Below are positions 54,125-64,000 of a stretch of DNA of 64,000 nucleotides, piece by piece. Location: positions 310,001-374,000 of the forward strand of contig JAQSEB010000077.1 in the NCBI GenBank assembly GCA_030063045.1. The letters are read 5' to 3'. Position 1 is the stretch's first letter. The number at the start of each line of letters is the position of its first letter. This stretch comes from Pratylenchus scribneri. Its lineage: Eukaryota > Nematoda > Chromadorea > Rhabditida > Pratylenchidae. The notes beneath the pieces are model-generated. The model saw only the letters and a program-made list of their open reading frames with translations. It was not told where the DNA came from and ran no database searches. Both the position numbers and the translations under genes were made by a program.

Positions 54125-56167
54125 ATGTCCAGGTGTAAACTTTGTTGTGCCATTCTGGCATTCGCCCTATTTGCCGATGTGGCCCAAGCATTTTTGTTCA
54201 GTGGCAGTGCTGAGTATGTTTAATGGGATCTTTTGAATAATGCAACATTCAATTTCTCTGAAGATTGGCACCGATTAATCCACGATTCCGTCGACAATGT
54301 GGTGGAGGTTGCGGCGGTGGAGGCGGAGGCTGTGGTGGAGGAGGAGGTAAAAACTGGGAAATTTTGGATATTTAATATTTATTTTCATTTAAATTTTCTT
54401 GGAAATAAATTCTATATAATAATTTTTAGGTGGTTGCGGAGGAGGAGGCGGTGGATGTGGAGGAGGAGGAGGATGCGGAGGAAGCGGCGGTGGTTGCGGA
54501 GGTGGAGGAGGATGTGGCGGAGGAGGCGGTGGCTGTGGAGGAGGAGGAGGATGCGGAGGAGGCGGCGGTGGTTGCGGAGGTGGAGGAGGATGCGGTGGAG
54601 GAGGCGGTGGCTGTGGAGGAGGCGGTGGAGGTGGCGGAGGACAAGTGATTACATTGAAACTTAGCTGCAGCAGTGGAGGAGGTGTGTTTTTGTTCATTAA
54701 AAATATCAGATTAACAAATAGGGAATGGATAAGTTATATTGATAGAAATAATTGAGATGCACATTTTTATTAATTAAGATTTTTAAATCAATTAAGAAAA
54801 ATGTGTTTTCAATTAAAAAATGTGTTTTCGATTAACAAAAAAATGTGTTTTCTTTTAAATAAGAAAAATGTGTTTTCAACAAACTTCAAAAATGTGTTTT
54901 CGAATAACTTTAAAAATGTGTTTTCGACTAACTAGAAAAATGTGTTTTCAATTAAAAATGTGTTTTTGATTAACTAAGAAAAATGTGTTTTCGATAAGCT
55001 AAGTAAAATGTGTTTTCGATTAACTAATAAGATAATGTGTTTTCGATTAAAAATGTGTTTTAGAATAACTAAGATTAGTGTGTTTTCAAAAAAATATGTT
55101 TTAAATGAAGGAAAAGCGTTTTTGATTACAAATTTATTTCCGATTCCGATTAAATAAGAAAAAGTATTTTGATTAAAATATGATTATGATTGATTAAAAT
55201 GTGTTTTTTAATTAACAAAAAATTGTATTTCATATTATAAATGAGAAAATTTAAAAAATATTTGTTTGTGTGAATTGAATATTTTAAAGGTGGAGGAGGA
55301 TGCGGAGGAGGTGGTGGAGGAGGCGGATGCGGAGGAGGAGGCGGCAGTGGCTGCGGTGGAGGATGCGGTGGTGGAGGAGGTGGATGCGGTGGCGGAGGTG
55401 GCGGTGGATGTGGTGGAGGATGCGGAGGAGGTGGCGGCGGAGGCTGTGGAGGAGGATGCGGAGGAGGTGGCGGCGGAGGCTGTGGAGGAGGATGCGGAGG
55501 AGGTGGCGGCGGTGGCTGCGGGGGAGGATGCGGAGGAGGTGGCGGCGGAGGCTGTGGAGGAGGATGCGGAGGAGGTGGCGGCGGAGGCTGTGGAGGAGGA
55601 TGCGGAGGAGGTGGCGGCGGTGGCTGTGGAGGAGGATGCGGAGGAGGAGGAGGCGGTGGCTGCGGGGGAGGATGCGGAGGAGGAGGAGGCGGTGGCTGCG
55701 GGGGAGGATGCAGTAGCGGTGGAGGCGGTGGCTGTGGAGGTAATTGGAATTTGCCACACCAAATTATAAATACCGACTTATTAGATAATTTTTCCTTTAT
55801 ATCTTCTTATATGAATTTATATTCTAATAATTATTTAGGCGGATGCGGAGGAGGAGGAGGCGGTGGCTGCGGGGGAGGATGCAGTAGCGGTGGAGGCGGT
55901 GGCTGTGGAGGTAATTGGAATTTGCCACACCAAATTATAAATACCGACTTATTAGATAATTTTTCCTTTATATCTTCTTATATGAATTTATATTCTAATA
56001 ATTATTTAGGCGGATGCGGAGGAGGTGGAGGCGGTGGATGTGGTGGAGGATGCGGAGGAGGCGGCGGTGGCTGTGGAGGAGGAGGTGGTGGCTGTGGAGG
56101 CGGTGGAGGTGGCTGCTGTCGCCGCAAACGATTGGCACTTTTGCAACGTGTGGCCAGACTTTGTTAA
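54125..56167 (+). CDS. Secreted glycine/cysteine-rich protein
   Basis: Six exons (54125-54213, 54264-54346, 54430-54681, 55290-55739, 55839-55910, 56010-56167) give 367 residues. The N-terminus (KLCCAILAFALFADVAQA) is a signal peptide. Most of the rest is CGGGCGGGGGG-type repeat, with Cys every 4-8 residues, ending CCRRKRLALLQRVARLC. All introns are phase 1 or 2 so that each splits a Gly codon. Such proteins are extracellular: cuticle, eggshell or gland secretions cross-linked by disulphides. Open frames in other phases (Ala/Glu/Val-rich or Arg/Trp-rich) are shadows. Exon 5 with its intron is a tandem duplicate. Confidence 0.85.
54790..55110. repeat. AATGTGTTTTC minisatellite in intron 3
   Basis: About a dozen irregular units of AAAAATGTGTTTTCGATTAAC type, period about 21-30 bp, inside the 608-bp third intron of the Gly/Cys-rich gene. 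Confidence 0.75.
55740..56009 (+). repeat. Tandem intron-exon duplication
   Basis: The 99-bp introns at 55740-55838 and 55911-56009 appear identical base for base, with the small 72-bp Gly/Cys exon (55839-55910) between them matching the end of exon 4. The unit is 171 bp. Confidence 0.85.
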
Positions 56168-56507
56168 AATCGATCTTTTCCCATTTTCCCCAATCTCAAT
56201 TGTATTCTTTTCTTATATAATCGTAGATTGTAGTTGTAGCTTGTAGTTTTAGATCTTAGAACATTAGTTGTATTGCTTATTAGTTTAATAGATTAGTTGA
56301 ATAAAATTTTTAATCAAATTTGTATTTTTTTGCAATTCTAAAAATTGCCAATGATATATAATTAAAAATTCCCCTTTTTCCCATCAAAAAATTATCGATT
56401 AAAATGTATAACTTGCAAAATATTAACGCTTCAAGTTATATTCCCTTTCATTATACATCTTGTATTTGCGGATAATCAATAATTATAATAGAAATTTTAA
56501 GAAATAA

Positions 56508-56585
56508 TTTACCGCAAATTCTGAATTCGAATACAATAGAGAATATTATTGTTGTTTCTCCGTCCATCGAATTTGACAATTGAAT
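56508..56585 (-). pseudogene. Relic of exon 1 of the neighbouring coiled-coil gene
   Basis: Read on minus, GATGGACGGAGAAACAACAA, then ATTCGAATTCAGAATTTGCG followed by GTAAATTA, matches exon 1 and donor of the gene at 58952 (GGATGGACGGACAAGC...AAATCCAAAATTTGTG|GTAAATTA). No open frame survives. Confidence 0.5.
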
Positions 56586-56754
56586 TAAATAGCTAGAAGC
56601 AATATAGAATTTAAATTAACTTAACGCATCATCTTCAAATAACCCATATAAAACCAATTGAAAATTATGAGCAAAAAACAAAAAATTTCTAATTTACATC
56701 ATAAGATTTCTTTTAAATTTTAAAAATTATGTATTTGTGTATTAATTGTATCCA

Positions 56755-58952
56755 TTAAAAATCTTCTGGATTCTTTTCTACATTCGACAATGAATGGAAC
56801 ATCATTAAGCGACGGGGAGTTGGACGATTCTTCTGGGCAACATCAATTCCCAATGTTTGAGTATTGGATTCATTTTCACCAACTACTATAGTTGAGCCTG
56901 ATGGGATCAACTCGGATTGAGTTCGGACTCGACTATTATCGGAAAGGATCACGCCACGTTCAACCGAAAGGCTTCGATGAAATGCGCTAGGACCGAATCT
57001 AACCATTGTGGGCCCAATGCTTCGAGACTGGAATATAATTAAATAAATGACCAAATTATCATTTAATGTATTGCCTTTGTTTTCGCAAGTAATAGCCCAT
57101 TCAAGCGTCGAATTTGTTCTTGAAGTTCGGCTGTTTTTGATTCCTTAAAAATGTATTTATAATTATTTTTTATAAAATTTATATTTTCTTTTCAAAATTA
57201 TGAGCTATTATGGACAGAAAGGGTAATCTCACTAAGATAAGCCGAATCACAATCTTTATCTTATTAATGGAGAAAACATCAAAAAAATTACCTTAGTTAC
57301 ATTTAATCAAAAAAATAAATAAATTAAAATCACATTTTTTAATCAAAATTAAATTCATCAAAAATATTTTTGACTAAAATTGGAAAGTTTGATTGGGTTG
57401 TACAACAAGGATTCGCAGAAAAATTTTAATTGCAATTTACTATTACTACATCCTAGTTCATAGAATGACCCGATTAGTCAGTCCATCGAATACTCGTCAA
57501 GATCTATTAACTTAAAACTACTAGTTAATAAAATTCTTACATTTTGTGCCATTTGTTCCTTATGGATATTTGTGCTTTTCTCCAGCATTTGTGCCAATTT
57601 TGCGCTCCTTTTCACAGCCAGACCCAATTCTCTTCTCAAATCAGCATTCATTTGCCTTTCTGCTGCCAATTCTTTTTCCAACTCTTCAATTTCTTTGATT
57701 CCATTTCGATCAACGTAAAGACGCCTTTCCAATTCTTTAACAAGAATATTATTAATTATGGTCAAATAAAATTATTAAATTCATAGGAAATAATAAATAG
57801 CACCAAACTATTTATAATGGGCTTATGGGTTTGCCTTAGTTAGATTTATGAACATTTTACCATTTTATAGAGCTCATCAAGCTTGATGATGATAAATATC
57901 ATTTTATGCCTTATAGACAAAATTAAAGTTTATAAATATATTTTTTTGATTCAAAATTAAGTTAGAAATAGATAAACTAGAGTCAAACAAAAACCATTTG
58001 ATAAGTCTTGATGATATATACATGGTGCGTAAAAAATTCTGTTACTAATTTTAAATGTAATTTTTCGGCTTTCTTATTTAAATTTTCTTAATTTTCTTTT
58101 TAGAATCAAATTCTTCATTCTTTTTTATCGAAAATCGATTTGAGTATAAAGTTTATGAGTCTATGATTAAACCACTAAGCCTGTATAATCTTTTCAACAT
58201 TTACTAATTATTCGGGAAATTTCAATAATTTTTTCAGCATTTTGAATATTTTTGATATATTAAGGAGAAATAATTAAATATTCATTATTATATAAATAAA
58301 TTTTCTTTACCTCTATTTGTCATATGCAATCTTTCCATTTCCTTGTGCATTTTTGCCATCAATTTTTGGCAATCTTCCCGTTGAATGTTCAATTGGGTTC
58401 TTTCGTGATTTATCCAGAATAAATCTCTTTCCTTTTTTGCTTCTGCTATTTTTTGGGCCACTGCTTCTTCATTGAACACATTTTCAGAGGAATTTGGCCT
58501 TTTGGATGATGCTGGGAACGGCAATTTGCCAATGGGCGAAGAAGATATGCTCTTCTGGGAATTTGAATTTGGAAAATGATTATAATCTATCGAAAATTTC
58601 AAATACCATTTAATCTCTTTTAAAAATCCCTCCCTCTTTTAATTTCGCAGTCTCGATTTTGAGGACTCATAGTTCCTAGTAGAGTGAGTGAATTAAAAAA
58701 AAGTTTTTATTGCATTCCTTATTAGTTCTTTAACTTGACAAAATTCACTAAAATTTGTTAGAAAATATCCATAAATCAACGAGTTAGAGACCCAAAATTT
58801 TTCCAATTTTTGAGGGGTTGAAAAATAATTTCCCCGGCTTTTAAAAGAGGTTATATAAAATAATTTACCACAAATTTTGGATTTGAATGCAATTGTGGAG
58901 GATATTCTCGCTTGTCCGTCCATCCATGTTGCTCAACATCAATGGCACTCAT
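56755..58952 (-). CDS. Coiled-coil protein of unknown function
   Basis: Five minus-strand exons (58952-58869, 58554-58311, 57734-57541, 57143-57075, 57027-56755) join to 287 residues. After a short N-terminus (MSAIDVEQHGWTDKREYPP) and a Ser/Pro stretch, residues ~55-190 are continuous coiled coil (AVAQKIAEAKKERD, EMERLHMTNRELERRL, ELEKELAAERQMNADLRREL). The C-terminal ~90 residues are Arg/Ser-rich and likely unstructured. The fourth intron has a GC donor (AAG|GCAATA). A nuclear or centrosomal scaffold is possible but not shown. Confidence 0.7.
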
Positions 58953-60267
58953 TTTGGTCAATTTGTTTTTACTTTTTTGCACTTAGATTTGTTTTTAAGT
59001 CAAATTCAATTCCGTCAAATGGACGAAAAACGCGTTGTTTTTTTTTGTTCCTTTTATTTAAGAGTTAATTCTAAATTTCCCAAAAAATTCGGCCGACTGT
59101 GAATTAATTTTGTTGAGGCGAAGAGAGGTTGACCGTGAAAAAGGCTGACAAAAAATTAATGGGACCGGCTGACGGGCAGCTTAGTTAATCGATTATGCGC
59201 GCAAATAATTTGGCGAGTAGCAATGAGGAGTGAGGACTAATTGAAAGGGACTAATGGAAGAAAAGGGATAAATGCAATTTGGTTTTGGTGTATGGTCCAT
59301 TATATTTTGATGAGAATTGAGCGGAGTGTATTTGGAGTTCATTTTTGATAAAATCTTCAATTTTATTGGCTTTTTTTATTCAATTATTACATCTAGCTAA
59401 AAATCTGCCAAGAGGAAAATTGCTATTTAAAAACACTCTCTATTTTTAGTGGTAATGGGAATGGGAGCCATAAAAAGATATATTGGAATAGGAAAAGGAA
59501 AGGGAATTTATAAAAGCCATGTGGTAAAAATGGAAAATTGGTCCTCAATTTTATTGAATTTTTTCTTCTATATTTAAACTAAAATCTTCAAATTCTCGAA
59601 CGGAATTTGATATTTAAAAATGCTCGTTATTTTTTGGTGGGAATGAGAGCCATAAAAAGATATATTGGAATAGGAATGGGAAAGGGGATATTTTAAAAAC
59701 AATGTGGCAAAATGGAAAATGGATTGATGTGGAGAAGCGAGAAGCACATTTACTTTGGCATTGGCATTGGCACAACAAAATTGGTAGAAAACACTCGGCT
59801 TCTGCTGCTAGTGGCTTGAGGGCCTTTTAAAAATAAATGAGAAAGTGGCTTTTAGCCACCAGCAGCATCGAATGGAAATGGAATAGAAATAGATGGAAAG
59901 ATGAGAAAGGAAGAGAGAGAGACAATTTCCCATAAAAATGCATTAAATGTTTTTGAGCTTTTCCTTCGAAAATGTTGCTTATATTGGAATTTGGGGTGAA
60001 TTTTGGCTGAAATATTCTCATAAGATTTTTAATTTTTTAGCAGAGACAGGGATTTATTAGTATATTGACTTTTGTAATTTTGACTGATGCCCAAAGCCAC
60101 AATCAATTGGGCAATTGAAATTGTTTTAATATTTTACTCTGATAAAATTTAATGATTTTAGAAAGGAAATATTTATTTTTATTGCAATTAATAAATAGGC
60201 TGCAAAAGATAATAACATCTTTTTAAAAATAGATAATAAATAGAATCCAATAATATAATTAAATATA
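58953..60267. other. No gene; local tandem duplication
   Basis: Two copies of a block with GAGCCATAAAAAGATATATTGG at about 59345-59520 and 59545-59690. Otherwise AT-rich. Confidence 0.4.
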
Positions 60268-62306
60268 TTAAAAAACACCGCAATTCACTTCTCCTCCTGT
60301 CTTTTCTTTGATCCATTCACAAATTTGTCCATCAATTTTTGTATAATACACTAAATTAAATGAAATTATTTTTCTTACATTTATAAAAGTGAATATTCAA
60401 CTTGGTTTTGGTCCTTTCGCCAATAGTTCACTTGAAAATGTTCCCGAAGTGATGCCAACATTGAACCAGGTTCCATTTATTGAAAGCATTATCGGGCCAC
60501 CGATATCGCCCTGTTGGATAAAGGCAAATATATATTTATTTAAAAATAAATAAAGATTAGAATTTAACTACGAATTTACCTAAATTATTTAAAAAGAATA
60601 TGAATTTTTGAGGTCAAAAACATAGCCAAATCTGAATCTCACTCAATCTAACAATTTATAATCTAAAGTCTGATTGAACCCTATTATCTAACATTTTGAC
60701 ATGGCTATAAACAAATTTTATGGCATCAAAAATGACGATTAATTAGGAAACACTGTAGCTAAATAATGATTTTATATTAATTAATAATAATATAAATTCT
60801 TTAAGTTTAATATCATCTTTAAATTTTTCGTTCCTATTAAAGAAATTAATTTATCCATAAATTTTTATGACAAAAATCACTATATTTTAAACCACTAAAT
60901 AATTTGGTCAAATTTGTTTGTGGATTATCCTGCAATTTTATAATATAATTAGGATTGGACTTATTAGATTAGGGCCTAAAAATAATTGATTTTTTGAAGA
61001 ACATTATGGAGAAAAGGGAAAATAATGATTTAATAAGTAAATAAATAAATTATTATTTATATGTATCAATTTAGATGCTTTTATTGTTTACCTCGAAACA
61101 ATATATGGAATTATTGATTTGTTTCTCCATTTCCTTAATTTTTTGAATCATTTTGCTCGTCATGTTTTTCCCATATTCTTGTTTAATTTTCGCAGTGAAA
61201 AGTGATAAACATTGTTCATTATCAATTATTTTTGTCGTAAATTCTTGCAGAATATTTGCATTTACTCGTCTTCTAGAAATAATATTTAAATTATTGATTT
61301 TTTTATATTAATATTATTATTAAAAAATACATCCAATCATTATAATTTTCATTATCAAGATCTAAAATTAAAAAAAACAGAAAATTAATTTGATTATATT
61401 TAAACCATCCTCAAAGCCCCATCCTGCAATTTGAATAATTTTATTATTTATCAGTGTATTAATATTGGCCAAACAAATTGGTCTAACATTATCAGTGAAA
61501 TTGAATGGAGTGGAAAGCTGAATTATTAAAAAAAATTAATATTTTATTAAATATTCATAAATATTTATTACTTTTATTAAAGCAACATTCTTATAAATTA
61601 TATGTTGGCTGAAATTCCCAAAATTGAATTTGATTGTATAATTTTCATGAATAATTGCATTATCTTGATTTTTCAATGGAAATGGAAACTTTTCATGAAT
61701 CATTGGTGCATCCCGGGTGTCTATAGTGAAATTTCCAGCATAAATATAAATATTATGTATTATTGTTCTTTGAGCCAAATATTTCTTAAAAAAAGATAAA
61801 AATTATAATTATTTTAAAAATAAAAATTTTCCCTATATTTATATAAATTTTGCGAATATATCAATGCATAATTTGGCATAGAAAAAAATTAAATTGTCAT
61901 TTATTGATTGAGACCATAAAAAAGGGCCAAGGCAAAAAGCCTTAACCTAATACATATTTTTTTATCCTCTAAAATCCTGAGGCCAAGAATTTCGGTATCA
62001 AAATATCAATTTTTTAAAAATTTTTAATTATTATTTTTTGACCATATAAATAAAAAAAAATTAATGACATAAAAATATATGATCAAGATCATATTTATTT
62101 TTAATTTACTATTTTATAATTACTATTGACTTCACGCAATGTGCCGCAATTAACACATAATTGGGGTGAATGATTGTGCCCGTACATAGTGTAGAATCCA
62201 TAAGAATATGAATATCATCGGAAAAATCAATTTGACGATTTATTTTGATTGCCACAATCCATGGCCATTTTGTTATATCTGTAATGTCTCGTCCATGCGA
62301 TGGCAT
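60268..62306 (-). CDS. Trypsin-fold (S1) serine protease homologue, likely inactive
   Basis: Seven minus-strand exons (62306-62124, 61784-61572, 61517-61406, 61361-61331, 61272-61092, 60510-60402, 60350-60268) give 303 residues. WPWIVAIK, CTGTIIHPNYVLIAAHCV (catalytic His present), VRPICLAN, IAGWG and YYTKIDGQICEWIKE define the chymotrypsin fold. The usual ND(I/V)AL is KNVALIK, so the catalytic Asp is Asn, and the usual GDSGGP is GDIGGP, so the catalytic Ser is Ile. It should not cleave peptides. No signal peptide or IxGG activation site is seen, so a 5' exon is probably missing from the model; the first donor choice (62124) is the least certain. Confidence 0.75.
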
Positions 62307-62692
62307 TGGTTCTAATTGATGATGCTTTAAATTTTATTAAAATTAAATTTGATGGTCTACATTTCATATGAGTTGTAGACGATTCCATAATACCATTTTA
62401 ATTGTAAACTTTTAGACTCAATTGATTTCTTATTGTCAGTTTTGTTTATAAAATTTCAATTTAAATTGATTTAATCAGTTTTAATCTATGCATTTTAGGT
62501 TTCTAAAATGGTTTTGAAATTAAGGGTTTTAAAACCGGTTTATCATTTTTAAACGGTCCAGAATTGGTTCAATAATTAAATTTACCATGCATAATCAATA
62601 GAGCCAAAAATTAATGCTTTAGCATGGATACCGTTCTGAGATATGATAATTTGTTATAAACTAAAATGTCTCGTTCTATACTATTTTTGTTC
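62307..62692. other. No gene seen
   Basis: AT-rich; may hold the missing 5' exon of the protease homologue, but no frame fits in phase. Confidence 0.3.
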
Positions 62693-64000
62693 TTAGGAAA
62701 ATTGAGAGCGGATTAAAGCGAGATCGGCTGAAATATATAAGTAAAAATTCGTTGTTTTAGTCCCATCTTCGGGAACAGGGGAAACAATAATTGAAGAACC
62801 CCGGCACCGCTCGACCTCATGTCCTTGACGGGTACCCGCCTCCGGACCTGGGCTTGTTCTCATTTGCTGAGTCACCATCTGTTCTATGGCTTCTCTCTCA
62901 ATGGCTAGATGTATTTTCGGGCTTAATCCCGTGCTTTCATCATCTAGACGTGATTGAGTATCCGGGCTTGATCTAAACATCATTATTCGCCCTTCATCCA
63001 CTTGGACGTTTGGTGCTACCTTTTTGCCAGTAAATGGGTCGAATGCACAGTTTCCACGTGCGTAGTCTTCATTTCCCAAATTCCTGGTCGATGGATCGTA
63101 ACTTTCCCCGATGGGTTGGTATTTCCCTAATGGGTTAGCTTTCAGCCATTCATGAGTATTATGTGGGACTCCTCCCTTGTTTAACTTCTTCTTCTCAGCT
63201 TTTAGCCGTATAATCGTTGCTCTCAAGCTTTCGCCTTCGTTTGTCCCCACATTATCCTCTGAACCATTATCAGTAAAGCTCAGGCTCACACCTTCGTCTT
63301 GGTTCATTTTCATTCCCATATGGGTCTCATGCCAGCTTGCTGCTTCGTTCGGCCTATCTTTATTCATCCCATATTGGGTATTGTGCGGGCTATCGCCCTG
63401 CTGGGGAATTGGGACAGGGTGGCTTAATCCCTTATAATTGCCAATATCATATCCCAATTGGGTTCCTTTCTTCTCTTCATTCTCAGCCATCATATTCTCG
63501 GCTATTGGCCGTTGACCTTTGTTCTCGCCGGCCTCTCGGCGTTCCATGTGAATGGATAACTCCGAACCATTCTTTGATTTGATTGAGGTTTTACGGCGAT
63601 CAATGATCCCGAACGGTACCTTACTATAAGGCCCCACCGATCCCATTTCGACCGGGCGGTGTTTAAACCGATTGCGCCCCATCCCGGGTAGCGTCTTCTT
63701 TTGATGAGTTTCCCTAATTGGGTGAATTCCGCTATTTTGAGCTATTGATCTTTGAACCAGATCGTCCCAATCCTTCAAACTTTTGTTACAAAACCCTGGA
63801 CTTACCAGTGCCCCGCACTTGGCCATCCGCTCGGCACATTCCAATGTGTTTCCAGCAAATCCTCGGAGTCCGCGGCATCCAATGGCATGCATTCCGGCAA
63901 CCTCCATTGAACGGCCTCCATCGGCATGCATTCCGGCAACCTCCGACTGGCTACTTCCGCGCACGATTTCGTTCGCATTGTTGGCACATTGTTGTCGGCC
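62693..64000 (-). CDS. Long unrecognised ORF, open at the window edge
   Basis: A minus-strand frame stays open from the window end to 62693 (more than 430 residues). It is hydrophilic, with EVAGMHA twice near the start, a Lys/Arg-Leu heptad stretch (LRATIIRLKAEKKKLNK) and a gag-like composition, but no motif I can name. Base composition is close to 50% GC, unlike the AT-rich surroundings. The last ~25 residues (after EDGTKTT) may be intron read-through, since TATATTTCAG follows. Candidates are a retroelement ORF1/Gag or a recent acquisition. Confidence 0.45.
   Translation of the reverse strand, partial: GRQQCANNANEIVRGSSQSEVAGMHADGGRSMEVAGMHAIGCRGLRGFAGNTLECAERMAKCGALVSPGFCNKSLKDWDDLVQRSIAQNSGIHPIRETHQKKTLPGMGRNRFKHRPVEMGSVGPYSKVPFGIIDRRKTSIKSKNGSELSIHMERREAGENKGQRPIAENMMAENEEKKGTQLGYDIGNYKGLSHPVPIPQQGDSPHNTQYGMNKDRPNEAASWHETHMGMKMNQDEGVSLSFTDNGSEDNVGTNEGESLRATIIRLKAEKKKLNKGGVPHNTHEWLKANPLGKYQPIGESYDPSTRNLGNEDYARGNCAFDPFTGKKVAPNVQVDEGRIMMFRSSPDTQSRLDDESTGLSPKIHLAIEREAIEQMVTQQMRTSPGPEAGTRQGHEVERCRGSSIIVSPVPEDGTKTTNFYLYISADLALIRSQFS

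Noticed and set aside
54426..55762. Ser/Ala-rich, Arg/Trp-rich and Glu/Val-rich frames
   Set aside because: They are shadows of the Gly/Cys-rich coding repeats in other phases.

Overview
The window looks like nuclear DNA of a nematode. It is very AT-rich, and its genes are split by short introns (mostly about 40-60 bp, ending TTTCAG or TTTTAG). It also carries a complete Str-type seven-transmembrane chemoreceptor (a nematode-expanded family), a MATH-BTB gene and SPRY-domain genes. I cannot name the genus; the SPRY genes, one with a signal peptide, would fit a parasitic (for example tylenchid) worm, but that is inference. All exon models below were joined by hand from splice signals and reading phase, and each multi-exon model closes in frame unless noted.

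Layout. 1-3.2 kb: T-rich minisatellite and a hAT-type non-autonomous element with an 8-bp target duplication. 3.8-8 kb: a small tail-anchored coiled-coil protein (+), a C2H2 zinc-finger exon (+), and a complete Str chemoreceptor (-). 9.2-13.4 kb: a hAT transposon with an intact 637-codon transposase once a nested MITE is removed; its 3' half is repeated in inverted orientation, forming a 1185-bp-arm palindrome. 13.9-20.9 kb (-): a 14-exon gene fusing C2H2-like fingers to a bacterial-type AAA-ATPase-like domain and a PD-(D/E)XK nuclease. 21.8-25.1 kb: zinc-finger relic, MITEs and a 61-aa tail-anchored protein. 25.4-32.2 kb (+): a SPRY gene whose exon 2 is interrupted by a 1.56-kb fold-back element and whose last intron holds a complete PIF/Harbinger transposon (Myb/SANT-like protein plus DDE transposase). 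32.9-34.9 kb (-): a signal peptide-coiled coil-RING-H2-SPRY protein. 36-41.2 kb: further palindromic elements around a secreted Cys-rich repeat gene. 42.6-45.5 kb: a 51-bp minisatellite and an internally deleted Ty3/gypsy-like element (Gag joined to the integrase C-terminus). 46.6-49 kb: two paralogous zinc-ribbon/glycine-zipper membrane proteins, the second frameshifted. 51-52.6 kb (+): MATH-BTB gene. 54.1-56.2 kb (+): secreted Gly/Cys-rich protein with a tandem exon duplication. 56.8-59 kb (-): coiled-coil protein. 60.3-62.3 kb (-): trypsin-fold protein lacking catalytic Asp and Ser. 62.7-64 kb: a GC-richer long ORF running off the window.

The genes do not form a pathway. Two themes recur: recently active DNA transposons, many as palindromes with arms made of short tandem repeats; and candidate secreted or conflict-type proteins (secreted RING-SPRY, SPRY, Cys-rich, Gly-rich, pseudo-protease, ATPase-nuclease).
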